A stretch of DNA of 64,000 nucleotides from Prochlorococcus sp. AG-418-C09 (GTDB taxonomy: Bacteria; Cyanobacteriota; Cyanobacteriia; PCC-6307; Cyanobiaceae). The notes beneath the pieces were generated by a model. The model was not told the DNA's origin, made no database searches, and was given only the letters and a program-made list of their open reading frames with translations. The stretch is taken from contig QCLS01000003.1 in assembly GCA_003214355.1 (NCBI GenBank), forward strand, positions 124,001 to 188,000, in the 5' to 3' direction. Position numbers and translations under genes: made by a program. Positions 17,228-25,453 of the stretch are shown here, piece after piece; positions within the stretch are counted from its first letter, which is position 1; each line of letters opens with the position of its first letter.

Positions 17228-17653
17228 TTAGATGTAATCCTTCCTTGCGTGGTGTTCTGGTACTACTTTCTTCAGTGTTACTGTGAGTAGTCCGTCCTCT
17301 AATGTGACCTCACCTATCTCGGTGTCGTCAGATAGTGACCACTGTTTTGAGAAAGAACGTTGTGCTAATCCCCTGTGTGTATAATTCTCAGGTTCTTTTT
17401 TATCTTCCTTCTGTGCCTCTACTGTGAGTTTACCATACTCTGTGTAGACTTTGACCTCATCTCTCTTGAAGCCTGCTAGTGCTATCTCTAATCTGGATAG
17501 TACATTTGAGACAGCAATTAGATTGTATGGTGGATAATTTGATGTAGTCTGATTCCAGAAAGAATCAAAGTACTCATCCATTCCTATACTATTCTTAGAA
17601 ATTTTATCAAATAGTGTTGGTAAATCGGCAGCACTATATCTTTGAATGTTCAT
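17228..17653 (-). CDS. hsp20: Small heat-shock protein Hsp20
   Basis: A 141-aa alpha-crystallin family chaperone. The domain spans ~40-130, with VEIALAGF-like RLEIALAGFKRDEVKV (54-69), KLTVEA, the AQRSFSKQWSL strand and the closing DGLLTVTLKK (A/G-x-L-x-v-x-v type). Phage Hsp20 proteins are common in marine T4-like phages. It has a strong ribosome site (TTAAGGAGGT) and its own terminator and promoter region, so it is a separate unit. Confidence 0.92.
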   Translation of the reverse strand: MNIQRYSAADLPTLFDKISKNSIGMDEYFDSFWNQTTSNYPPYNLIAVSNVLSRLEIALAGFKRDEVKVYTEYGKLTVEAQKEDKKEPENYTHRGLAQRSFSKQWSLSDDTEIGEVTLEDGLLTVTLKKVVPEHHARKDYI

Positions 17654-17680
17654 GGTGACCTCCTTAAGCGTCGTTAGTTT

Positions 17681-17699
17681 GTGTACCCGAAGCGTACAC
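17681..17699 (-). promoter_or_regulatory. Hairpin at the 5' end of the hsp20 leader
   Basis: GTGTAC-loop of seven-GTACAC, a perfect six-base stem, 28 bases before the hsp20 ATG. A TATAAT lies at 17705..17710 with no clear -35, so transcripts would begin at or near this hairpin. It could protect the mRNA end or act as an operator; neither is shown. Confidence 0.45.
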
Positions 17700-17718
17700 T
17701 ACTAATTATAATACTTCC

Positions 17719-17745
17719 ATAAAAAAAGGGGGTGTGGTTAACCCT
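17719..17745 (-). terminator. Weak terminator after the ParB-like gene
   Basis: GGAGGGTTAACC followed by ACACCCCC and seven T on the minus strand. The stem is short (GGG/CCC core) but the T-run is good. It starts inside the last codons of the ParB-like gene. Confidence 0.4.
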
Positions 17746-18862
17746 CCTCCTCAAATGGATTGAACTCCATGTAGTTAGTAAAATCTACTTGTATTGGTTC
17801 TAACTCACCCTCAAGTTGGTGAAGAACATAAACCTCACTTGCCAAACTATGAACACCTTTGAATGGAAAATCAACTGTCCATCCAGTAGCTTTTAACTTA
17901 CCATTGATAACTTCCTCAGCATGTGTTTTGTAACTCTCGTATGCTAGGTTACAGTATTCAACTACTTTAAAAAATAAATCATCTCGATCATTTTTTACAC
18001 CCAGAGCAGTTCCTTTTTTAGATTGAACAATTATTTTACAAATGTACCCTCCTGCTTCTGCTTCCCAAAAATGACGAAGCATATCCCAAGCATATCTCTT
18101 GTTAAAATTGCTATCCGCAACCATTGTTAATAGTTTTACACCATTTTTATCAGTTGTATTACTACCGAATGGATTATCTTCCCTACTTATGAAGTCCTTA
18201 AGTTCTTCTTCTGTAGAATTTTCTGTCATTCTTGTGGGTTCATCACCCCATTTAGTAATGGCATTTTCTATAGTAGTAATAGCACCAATGTAATTGTATC
18301 TATTATTAACCCCACATAGTTCAAGAAGTTCTCTTACTATTTTGATGTTAGTGTGATCAAGGTTGTTATCCTGACACACTCTTACCACAACAAAAACAAA
18401 ATGATCTTGGACAGCGTTAGTTGTACCGTCATTGGCATTTATATAAAGACCCGCCATAATTATTTTTGATTCGGGTGTTAAGAAACTATACTTATGTCCT
18501 TCTGCTTCAACATACTCAGCACCAGGTACGTCTGGGATTGCTAACTGACTAACAGCAGCATGAGAATGTCTACGGTCAATTAATGTTTTTAATTTCAGTT
18601 GAGTTAAAGCAATGAAAGGAAATGGCCACTTTGTTAAGTCCCATCCTCCTGCGTTAAAGGAAGCATTAAGAGCATGAACATTTCCTTTTTCTTTTGCTGT
18701 TCCTCTCGCTCCGTTGTCTCTGACAACTAGATATTTTGTTTTCTCTAATGAAAATCTTATGAATTTTAGTAGTGGAAAATCTATAAGTGGATCATCGAAC
18801 TTATCTAATTTCGACTTGACATCCTCTACCGTTAGGTTTTCAAACCTTACTTTTCTAGCCAT
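17738..18862 (-). CDS. ParB/sulfiredoxin-fold-like protein
   Basis: A 374-aa protein from the ATG at 18862; a TTG at 18898 would add 12 residues. Residues ~40-125 recall the ParB N-terminal fold: VRDNGARGT, NVHALNASFNAGGWD, then LIDRRHSHAAVSQLAIPDVPGAEYV where ParB proteins have dG-x-hR-x-xA. The remaining 250 residues are helical and unrecognised. ParB-like domains act as CTPases or nucleases and are also found beside restriction and homing systems. It has its own sigma70 promoter and a terminator, and sits next to a homing endonuclease gene. Confidence 0.5.
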   Translation of the reverse strand: MARKVRFENLTVEDVKSKLDKFDDPLIDFPLLKFIRFSLEKTKYLVVRDNGARGTAKEKGNVHALNASFNAGGWDLTKWPFPFIALTQLKLKTLIDRRHSHAAVSQLAIPDVPGAEYVEAEGHKYSFLTPESKIIMAGLYINANDGTTNAVQDHFVFVVVRVCQDNNLDHTNIKIVRELLELCGVNNRYNYIGAITTIENAITKWGDEPTRMTENSTEEELKDFISREDNPFGSNTTDKNGVKLLTMVADSNFNKRYAWDMLRHFWEAEAGGYICKIIVQSKKGTALGVKNDRDDLFFKVVEYCNLAYESYKTHAEEVINGKLKATGWTVDFPFKGVHSLASEVYVLHQLEGELEPIQVDFTNYMEFNPFEEEG

Positions 18863-18917
18863 TTTTAAATTGATTAAATACGATCCCTGTAAAAACAACG
18901 ATCAATGTACATTATAT

Positions 18918-18946
18918 AGTATACCTTAGTCTTCTACTTTTGTCCA
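18918..18946 (-). promoter_or_regulatory. Sigma70-type promoter for the ParB-like gene
   Basis: TGGACA at 18941..18946 and TATACT at 18918..18923 on the minus strand with a 17-base spacer. The -35 lies in the last codons of the homing endonuclease gene. Each hexamer has one mismatch to consensus. Confidence 0.65.
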
Positions 18947-19486
18947 CCCCTTATATCCATTTGGACATCGAGTACCTCTAATCACTTCCCAAAGATTAGC
19001 TCCATTTAAACTATGTTTTTTAGCAAAAGGATAGATGCCTTTGGCAGTATAAATTTTTCCATTTGGATCTCTTACCTTAAAGTCTATTGACTTTGTTACT
19101 GCTGCCTTTCTTTGGTTGGCAAGTCTTTTTTCACGGGACATTTTGTGGAAGTGATGTGTACCATTAGCAAATTTTTCTTTAGCACTTTTAGAAATTGCTT
19201 CAGGATCTATGTGACCTGCTACGTTTTTATTAATACACTTGTCCTTTCCAAATTTTTTCCACCCTTCCCTGATAAAAATTGTTTCTTTAGCGGTTAAGTC
19301 TGCGTAAGAAATATCAGAGCTCTCGAAAAGAATATGTTTTTCTTTTTTCATCTCCCATAAAGGTTTATTCATTTTACCAGGAGATCCCCAGTAATCTACA
19401 TCATCCTTTGCGGGCACTTTTGATTTACGAGATCCAATATAAAATCTACCGTCCTCAAATTTAATCATATAGAGATAATAATACAT
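18926..19486 (-). CDS. GIY-YIG homing endonuclease (free-standing)
   Basis: A 186-aa protein. YYLYMI (2-7) and RFYIGSRKS (14-22) form the GIY-YIG strands; E68 in AKETIFI fits the catalytic Glu. The middle (REKRLANQRKAAV) resembles a NUMOD3-type DNA-binding repeat, and the C-terminus (GKIYTAKGIYPFAKKH...NGYKGWTKV) a NUMOD1-type helix-turn-helix. It is a free-standing mobile gene: no intron is evident, and the adjacent frames are intact. It may have carried the neighbouring ParB-like gene. Confidence 0.85.
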   Translation of the reverse strand: MYYYLYMIKFEDGRFYIGSRKSKVPAKDDVDYWGSPGKMNKPLWEMKKEKHILFESSDISYADLTAKETIFIREGWKKFGKDKCINKNVAGHIDPEAISKSAKEKFANGTHHFHKMSREKRLANQRKAAVTKSIDFKVRDPNGKIYTAKGIYPFAKKHSLNGANLWEVIRGTRCPNGYKGWTKVED

Positions 19487-19487
19487 A

Positions 19488-20501
19488 TCAGAATGTCAAT
19501 TTCACTGTCTTCATTCTATCTATGTACCTACTAATGTATGGTTCTTGAAGGTAAGGTTGATAAGGTTTCCGAGTCAAAGTATAACATAGGTACGTGTAAT
19601 CAAACTGATACCTATGACATAAACGATTGCTAGTATCACCTAGTCTTCTATGTTGTACTATACTGTTGTCAAATATTAATAGGTCATCATCATTCTCCCA
19701 CCAATAATCATAGGTATACTTATCGAGACCCCATCTTATTTCGTTCAGTAGTCTTACTGATTCTTCTATAGGATAGTCCTTGATACGTGTGGTTGTATTG
19801 TATGGGAAGTGTAGTCCTTTAATACCACCAGGTGATTGTATGACTAGAGGTATCTCAGTGTCTGGTTCGGGACACATGTTCTTGTACAATAAATTATTCT
19901 CACCTTCTACGTTTATCTTTCCATCTTGGAAGTTATGGACGAGCACCATCTCATCCAGTTCACTACGCATACTTTCACTGAGGCTATAGTAGTAGGGTGT
20001 AGTGACCATGAATCCAGTAGCACTTTCCGTCATTCCATGATCCCCAAGGAGTGCTACGCCTGGCGTAAAGGCTATGTCACCACTCTCGTTGCTATGCCAT
20101 AGTAGCTCTCCATGAGCAAATAGCCCTGTGCCATCACCACAAACTCTCAGGACGGCACCGCTTGTGTTGCCACCTATCTTATCGTATTCTTTTAGTATTG
20201 CTTTCTCATGGTCAGTCACCTCTGGACTATCCATAAGTTTATGTCTATCTTTATTTGCCCATGGATACTTAGCAAAGAGAGTAGCAGCATAGTTCTGTCT
20301 ATCTCTCCCCCATATCTTCATTAACTTATGAAAGTGCTGCCTCTTGAGTCCAGTGTTACGTATAACCATAACAGGTTTCTTCATATGAAGCATGCCAAGT
20401 TCCTTCCACTCCTCTCTAGTGAGGTGTTGGAAGTCTATACCATCTACAAAGACACCATAACCTTCTAGGTTAGGTATATCACTAAGTCTTTTTCTTCCCA
20501 A
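19488..20501 (-). CDS. TauD/TfdA-like oxygenase with an altered metal triad
   Basis: A 337-aa protein. GELLWHSNES (H136) is in the place of the TauD W-H-x-D motif, and DDLLIFDNSIVQHRR (H284) with NRLCHRYQF (R293/R297) match the distal His and the 2OG-binding Arg. The usual acid two residues after the first His is Asn (N138), with Glu next to it (E139). Either the metal site is unusual or E139 takes over. It overlaps regA by 20 bases. Confidence 0.75.
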   Translation of the reverse strand: MGRKRLSDIPNLEGYGVFVDGIDFQHLTREEWKELGMLHMKKPVMVIRNTGLKRQHFHKLMKIWGRDRQNYAATLFAKYPWANKDRHKLMDSPEVTDHEKAILKEYDKIGGNTSGAVLRVCGDGTGLFAHGELLWHSNESGDIAFTPGVALLGDHGMTESATGFMVTTPYYYSLSESMRSELDEMVLVHNFQDGKINVEGENNLLYKNMCPEPDTEIPLVIQSPGGIKGLHFPYNTTTRIKDYPIEESVRLLNEIRWGLDKYTYDYWWENDDDLLIFDNSIVQHRRLGDTSNRLCHRYQFDYTYLCYTLTRKPYQPYLQEPYISRYIDRMKTVKLTF

Positions 20502-20907
20502 TATTATACTTACTCTCTAAGTTCCAACCACCCTTGTCCTTATAACTTAGGACTTTGATCTGGCTAAGAGGTGCTACATCTACAATAGTATCTGGTTGCT
20601 TGATAGTAATTAAACCCCAGTCACTTAGTAACTGTATGATTCTATTGCGACGTTGTACATCATTGAGTGATAAGTTTGCTGACTTACCATCCAATGCGAA
20701 CAGTTCTTTAAAGTGTACGATATAATACTTGCCTTGCTTATGAAGTATGTGACAGGACTGGTATAACTTCTTCTCTTTTCTAGAAGCTACTCCTATCCTA
20801 GTTAATGTTTCTCTTACCTTTAAAAAATCATCTGGTTCACTCAAGTTTACTTCTACCATTTGATCAGGACTCCATTTGACTTCCTGCTCAGTGAATGAAG
20901 TGCTCAT
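20482..20907 (-). CDS. regA: Translational repressor RegA
   Basis: A 141-aa protein. VRETLTRIGVASRKEKKLYQSCHILHKQGKYYIVHFKELF, given here only as the region ~30-69, is the conserved core of T4 RegA, which binds early mRNAs near the start codon and blocks translation. It ends with a C-terminal extension beyond the T4 length (122 aa). It overlaps gp62 by four bases and the TauD-like gene by 20. Confidence 0.9.
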   Translation of the reverse strand: MSTSFTEQEVKWSPDQMVEVNLSEPDDFLKVRETLTRIGVASRKEKKLYQSCHILHKQGKYYIVHFKELFALDGKSANLSLNDVQRRNRIIQLLSDWGLITIKQPDTIVDVAPLSQIKVLSYKDKGGWNLESKYNIGKKKT

Positions 20908-21290
20908 CGTCTTCCTCCCTTCTCATGTTTTTTACGAATGTATTCAATTTGGGTGTTGGTAAGAAGAGTTAATGCGACCCTCGCTTTCTCATTACTATAT
21001 CCATAGTGTGTTTTGACCAGATCCAAGTCATCGACTTGTTCTTTCTTCAACCAAGGTGTGAAACGTTTACGTTTTCTCAAACTATTTAGCAAGAAGTCAT
21101 ATTGAAGACGCTTGTCTAGGAGGGGGTACTTATTTACTTCATTAGCAAATAGGATCGCATCAATGTGTCCACTGAGACATCTGTTGACAATGTAAGGAGG
21201 ATAAGATTTAACACGGTCAGGATCATCAAGATACAAATGCTCTTTGGTATTGTTGATAGACGCGAGAATTTCTGAAAGATCACTACTCAT
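20904..21290 (-). CDS. 62: Clamp loader small subunit gp62
   Basis: A 128-aa protein from the ATG at 21290, which shares ATGA with the upstream stop. It is the partner of gp44 in loading the gp45 clamp. Identification rests on position (gp45-gp44-...-gp62-regA), on size class and on the helical pattern with PPYIVNRCLSGHIDAILFANEVNKY-type core (~32-56). It is shorter than T4 gp62 (187 aa), as in other marine relatives. Confidence 0.82.
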   Translation of the reverse strand: MSSDLSEILASINNTKEHLYLDDPDRVKSYPPYIVNRCLSGHIDAILFANEVNKYPLLDKRLQYDFLLNSLRKRKRFTPWLKKEQVDDLDLVKTHYGYSNEKARVALTLLTNTQIEYIRKKHEKGGRR

Positions 21291-21787
21291 AACCAATTCG
21301 GTTTACGGGATGGGTCACGAAGATAATTAGATGCAACCCAAGGTTTGCTGCCAATGTAATTCTTGTAAGCAGTAAAAGTGTCAATGCTTGTGTCATATTT
21401 AAACCGTTCGGGCATTGCTCTGGTATAGCTCGTAGGGATATCATTGTTGTTAGGGAATATTATATTAGCATGAAGCATAGTATGTTGACAACTATGTACC
21501 TTGTTGTATCTATGTGTGTACTCAGCACACAAGGCAAGACCATGCTTGATCAACCAACGGAAGTTAGTCTGTGCCCAGATAGTACATGGGTGGTTACGGA
21601 ACGCACCCTTCTCTGTCTTGTATGGTTCACCATTGAGTTTAGGTAAGTCACCGAAACCATGACCCCACTTGCTAGACGCTACGATAGATAACATCTGACA
21701 TGTTTCTAGTGGCATCTTGACAATATGTTTGTCAGGTAATACCTGAGCAGACTTGATAGGGTCAGGGTCGGTAACAAATATATTCAT
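21287..21787 (-). CDS. Pyrimidine-dimer glycosylase-like protein
   Basis: A 166-aa protein. The opening MNIFVTDPDPIKSAQVLPDKHIVKMPLE belongs to a phage family often annotated as pyrimidine dimer DNA glycosylase (endonuclease V type), with conserved His, Lys and Trp residues in the first 100 residues. The resemblance to T4 DenV itself is low, so the DNA-repair role is uncertain. It is coupled by ATGA overlaps to gp62 and to the oxygenase upstream. Confidence 0.55.
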   Translation of the reverse strand: MNIFVTDPDPIKSAQVLPDKHIVKMPLETCQMLSIVASSKWGHGFGDLPKLNGEPYKTEKGAFRNHPCTIWAQTNFRWLIKHGLALCAEYTHRYNKVHSCQHTMLHANIIFPNNNDIPTSYTRAMPERFKYDTSIDTFTAYKNYIGSKPWVASNYLRDPSRKPNWL

Positions 21788-22407
21788 AGTATAGGAGGAT
21801 TCTTAGCGTATGCTTTATAGTCAGGAGTAATGTTCATAGTCAGAGTCAATCTCCTGTCGTTAGTATCATTATAACCTGTTTTGTGGCGAAGCCAAGAGGG
21901 GAAGAACACAACGTCACCTTCTGAAACACTGATCCTTCTCCAAGGATGATTGCCACTGATAGGTTCTGCTGCTCTTACTGCTGTCATGGGATCATAGATC
22001 CATAAGTCACCAGAGTTCTCTGGTTTGAGGATGTATGCTGTACATGTGAGACCCACACCATGATGATGCTCGTCAGTATAGTCCCATTGATAATGTTCAT
22101 TATACCATGAGTTAGATATGTAGTGTGGGTATCCTTCATACCTCCATGCTGTACGTAGATACTGCATCTTCTGTCTTAACCATACCACATACTTAGAGTT
22201 CACTTCCAAGTTATGTGGAAAGTGATTGCTAGGTTCTAGTATATTAAACAGGTCAGCAGTAGACTTACCACCTTCTTCTAGTGCTGATTCAATATCATAC
22301 TTGTCAACCATGTCAAACAATTCATCAGCAGTTTTGATCTGTTCTGATGTATTAAACTTGAAGGTGTCTTTGTATACAACAGGTGCTGAGATGTTGATAG
22401 GTTTCAT
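21784..22407 (-). CDS. 2OG-Fe(II) oxygenase-like protein
   Basis: A 207-aa protein. DEHHHGVGLTCTAYIL (H114-H116), GDVVFFPSWLRHKTG (H175) and DRRLTLTMNI (R185/R186) fit the short 2OG-Fe(II) oxygenase pattern. An N-terminal extension of about 60 residues sets it apart from the others. It lies between two small replication-operon genes with four-base overlaps on each side. Confidence 0.8.
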   Translation of the reverse strand: MKPINISAPVVYKDTFKFNTSEQIKTADELFDMVDKYDIESALEEGGKSTADLFNILEPSNHFPHNLEVNSKYVVWLRQKMQYLRTAWRYEGYPHYISNSWYNEHYQWDYTDEHHHGVGLTCTAYILKPENSGDLWIYDPMTAVRAAEPISGNHPWRRISVSEGDVVFFPSWLRHKTGYNDTNDRRLTLTMNITPDYKAYAKNPPIL

Positions 22408-22619
22408 GTAATTATTCTTCTGGGTCCGTTGACACCTGTGCGGTGTTGATTGATTTCATAGATCGCTACTGATCCAGACTCCAGAGTGACATGTATCTCG
22501 TCACCCTGTATTAATGCTTGTACAGCACCCCTAGCAAAATTAGTAAGGACACCTCTGCGTGTATGATATAGAGAACAGATTCCGTTCTTGACTCTGACTC
22601 CTAAGCTTCCTTCTGACAT
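22404..22619 (-). CDS. Small protein, function unknown
   Basis: A 71-aa, beta-rich protein with ALIQGDEIHVTLESGSVAIYEIN (~36-58), compatible with a small barrel. It overlaps dam by 19 bases and the oxygenase by four. No family recognised with certainty. Confidence 0.6.
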   Translation of the reverse strand: MSEGSLGVRVKNGICSLYHTRRGVLTNFARGAVQALIQGDEIHVTLESGSVAIYEINQHRTGVNGPRRIIT

Positions 22620-23458
22620 GAGTAGTTCGTAAGTAAAAGTTCGCGTCTCCCCTGTTGATTCTTCATGTAATCACCAGTGGATCTCATAGTATAAGTATGA
22701 TCCCAATCATACGAATGCCATTCCCAAAAACGATCAACGATCTTCTTTGAGTTATTATATGATATCATAACATTACCCATTGTGTCATCCATTGTGTCAG
22801 CAAATCGTGTATGATCGAATCCTTTATGTAGTTTACCCTTCTCACCATATAGATTATCTTTGATACTGTATGGAGGATCAGCATAGATGAATGTATTGTC
22901 ATCACATGTAAGAGAACCTATTCTACCTAGACAATCTTCTACTAGATCAGCATAGTCTACACATGTTATCTTCCACTCACGTATCAGTTCACAGTAAGCA
23001 GGAAGTTTTTCTATTCCACGCATCGTCCAGTTGTTATCTGATGCTTGAGGAGAGAATGATGATGACTCAGTTAGACCTGAGAAACTACACTTGTTAATAA
23101 CATAAAACTTAACTGCTCTCTCAAGATCAGTACCATCTTTGAGACTATCTTTGTAGTCATCAAATAATTCTCTTGCCTTATCAGGAGTATCATATTCTTC
23201 TTTTAGATCTTTTAGATCTGATGTCAACTCTTCTCCATCCTGTTGTAGTTGTACCCAGAAATTATAGAGTGGTTCATACATATCGTTGACCCAGATAGGT
23301 AGATCTGGAAATTGTTTTGTCATAGCAATAGCAAAGCTACCACCACCCAGAAAAGGTTCACGAAACTCTGTGATATGTTCTGGTAAGAATTGGAATAGTT
23401 TTGATACTGCTCTGGATTTACCGCCAGGATAACGCAGTGGTGTCTTCAAAGATTTCAT
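22601..23458 (-). CDS. dam: DNA adenine methyltransferase (Dam type)
   Basis: A 285-aa enzyme. LRYPGGKSR (8-16) is the AdoMet-binding motif of the D12/Dam class, FLGGGSF (36-42) the motif I loop, and YADPPYS (192-198) the catalytic DPPY. It methylates N6 of adenine; the family target is often GATC. It may protect phage DNA or mark it. It overlaps the oxygenase upstream by four bases. Confidence 0.92.
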   Translation of the reverse strand: MKSLKTPLRYPGGKSRAVSKLFQFLPEHITEFREPFLGGGSFAIAMTKQFPDLPIWVNDMYEPLYNFWVQLQQDGEELTSDLKDLKEEYDTPDKARELFDDYKDSLKDGTDLERAVKFYVINKCSFSGLTESSSFSPQASDNNWTMRGIEKLPAYCELIREWKITCVDYADLVEDCLGRIGSLTCDDNTFIYADPPYSIKDNLYGEKGKLHKGFDHTRFADTMDDTMGNVMISYNNSKKIVDRFWEWHSYDWDHTYTMRSTGDYMKNQQGRRELLLTNYSCQKEA

Positions 23459-23955
23459 AAGTAAGTTGCGACTAAAACGACACGTCTTGTTCCGTTACAT
23501 GGTTGTTCGATACTATGTAACCCTTCAAATATTATTATATCATCTTCTTGTGGATTATGCGACTCCCCTTCAACATTTGTAGCACCACACTCAAATTGAT
23601 TTAGATATACTACTATGTTATGTGTATCAAAATCATGATCCATATGTACAGGTGTAGTATTACCATCCGTTTCATGTGTACAGTTAACATTGATCCTGAG
23701 CACACTCTTGACCTTGATATTATTTGCCATAAAGATCTCTAAGAGAACCTTGTTAGCAATGTTCAACCAGTCTGATTGTTGAGTAGGCATGAGTGACTCC
23801 TCATAGCCAGGTCTTGCCAGTATAGTATGACTATAGTATGCGGGACTTGCTTTATCTCCATGAAAATAATTCCAAGGGAAGGCACTACTATTAACATCAC
23901 TCTTGAACCTACGATAGGTTTGTGTTAGAGGATTATCTATTACTTGAATTGACAT
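23455..23955 (-). CDS. 2OG-Fe(II) oxygenase-like protein
   Basis: A 166-aa protein with PVHMDHDFDTHNIVVYLN (H104, D106), DDIIIFEGLHSIE (H147) and GTRRVVLVATYL (R157/R158), a clear H-x-D...H...R set. It sits between gp44 and dam with overlaps of 16 and four bases. Confidence 0.82.
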   Translation of the reverse strand: MSIQVIDNPLTQTYRRFKSDVNSSAFPWNYFHGDKASPAYYSHTILARPGYEESLMPTQQSDWLNIANKVLLEIFMANNIKVKSVLRINVNCTHETDGNTTPVHMDHDFDTHNIVVYLNQFECGATNVEGESHNPQEDDIIIFEGLHSIEQPCNGTRRVVLVATYL

Positions 23956-24881
23956 TCTACCATGATCTCCGTGAGTGCTGCTAGTAGATTGATCTCTTGA
24001 TCAGCAACAAATGCTATCTGATACTGATACTTTGCGATGACCAATACAGCAGAGGGTATACTACTTGGTTCTAATTTCTCATACAGTGAGTCATATAGAT
24101 TACGTAGTATAATATTAGGATCGTTGTCAAGATTATCAACAACCCATTTCCTAACACTACCATAATCTTTTCTTGATAGAAAGTCAACTAACTGATCAAT
24201 GTTAGTATCAATCATGGCAGCAAGGATACCTGTGTCAATGTTTCCAGAGGTAGAATATCTCTGTAGTTCATTGAGTACACGTCTCCAATCAGGGAAGTAT
24301 CTCTGAATCAATTCTGCTATAACTTTCTTCTCATATGCTATCCCTTCTTCTTCTAATATAGTATTCAACCTACCAAAGAATGATGCCATGATCTGTTGCT
24401 TTTCATTCTTCTGAATCTGAAAATCTATACAACTACATCTTGAGTGTATAGGTTCTATTATCTTATTCTTGAAGTTACAAGTGAATATGAACGAACAAGT
24501 CTTATGAAATTCCTCAATGAATCCACGGAGGAGAAGTTGTACGTCGTGAGTGGTATTGTCTGCCTCATCAATAATAATGACCTTGCGTGAGGATCCACCC
24601 AAGAGGGAAACAGTTGATGCAAAGTTTTTCGCTTGACTCCTGACGGTATCAAGGAACCTGCCTTCGTCAGATCCGTTAATAACATAACTGTCTACTCCTA
24701 ATTGTTTACATAAAGCTTTTGCTACGGTAGTCTTACCGATCCCTGCTGTTCCAGACAGCAATAGATTAGGTACCTGACCCTGATCTACTATCTGTTGGAA
24801 GGTATCCTTAATACGTGAGGGTAGGATACAATCTTCAATCTTCTGTGGACGATATTTCTCGACCCAAAGAAATTCACTCAT
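23940..24881 (-). CDS. 44: Clamp loader large subunit gp44
   Basis: A 313-aa AAA+ ATPase that opens and loads the gp45 clamp. Walker A SGTAGIGKT (43-51), Walker B IIIDEADN (101-108), sensor 1 IFTCNF, and the SRC motif (146-148) are all present. Length matches T4 gp44 (319 aa). The ATG overlaps the upstream oxygenase stop (ATGA). Confidence 0.95.
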   Translation of the reverse strand: MSEFLWVEKYRPQKIEDCILPSRIKDTFQQIVDQGQVPNLLLSGTAGIGKTTVAKALCKQLGVDSYVINGSDEGRFLDTVRSQAKNFASTVSLLGGSSRKVIIIDEADNTTHDVQLLLRGFIEEFHKTCSFIFTCNFKNKIIEPIHSRCSCIDFQIQKNEKQQIMASFFGRLNTILEEEGIAYEKKVIAELIQRYFPDWRRVLNELQRYSTSGNIDTGILAAMIDTNIDQLVDFLSRKDYGSVRKWVVDNLDNDPNIILRNLYDSLYEKLEPSSIPSAVLVIAKYQYQIAFVADQEINLLAALTEIMVECQFK

Positions 24882-25453
24882 GATAAAACCGTGTTAATTA
24901 AGATCCGAGTTTGATGCTCGGAGGGGGAGTATCCTGTATGGAGATAGTTCCCATCAAATAGTACCATACGTCCTGCCTTGGGAGCAACCCTCTCCTTAAT
25001 AGGGAGGTTGTTTGTCTCAAGATATGTTTCTGCCCACTTAGTTTTGTGGTCATAGATTACTGTGTCTCCATCACTGTCATTAACATATACTATACACGCT
25101 ACGTGCGGTTGATCTATGTCAATGTGAGGAGGATGTAAGTATCTATCGTGTAGAACTGTCATGTCTAGTCTACACCTCAGAATGTGATCTGCCTTTGCTA
25201 TATCTTTGATACGATATATCAGAGGTTGTATCAGTGTTGCTATAGGAGTCTCTTCAAACTTATCTGGTTGCCATGGTGGTACTAAACCAATAGAAAAACC
25301 GAAGTCTTCTATCAAAGCATTGTCATATTCAGAAAGAGATTGCGACCCTTGAAAGTACCATGGGGTACTAGCAGGATCACACGCACTCTGTATAGCTTCT
25401 AGGTATGATGGCGATACGAAATCATCGTAGATCGCTAGATCAATTTTCCTCAT
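24878..25453 (-). CDS. 2OG-Fe(II) oxygenase-like protein (prolyl-hydroxylase type)
   Basis: A 191-aa protein. PPHIDIDQPHVACIVYVN (H110, D112), GRMVLFDGNYLHTG (H172) and QTRILINTVL (R183) match the prolyl-4-hydroxylase-like layout of Fe(II)/2OG enzymes. It lies between gp45 and gp44, with a 14-base overlap with gp45 and a four-base overlap with gp44, so it interrupts what is otherwise a clamp/clamp-loader pair. Confidence 0.83.
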   Translation of the reverse strand: MRKIDLAIYDDFVSPSYLEAIQSACDPASTPWYFQGSQSLSEYDNALIEDFGFSIGLVPPWQPDKFEETPIATLIQPLIYRIKDIAKADHILRCRLDMTVLHDRYLHPPHIDIDQPHVACIVYVNDSDGDTVIYDHKTKWAETYLETNNLPIKERVAPKAGRMVLFDGNYLHTGYSPSEHQTRILINTVLS

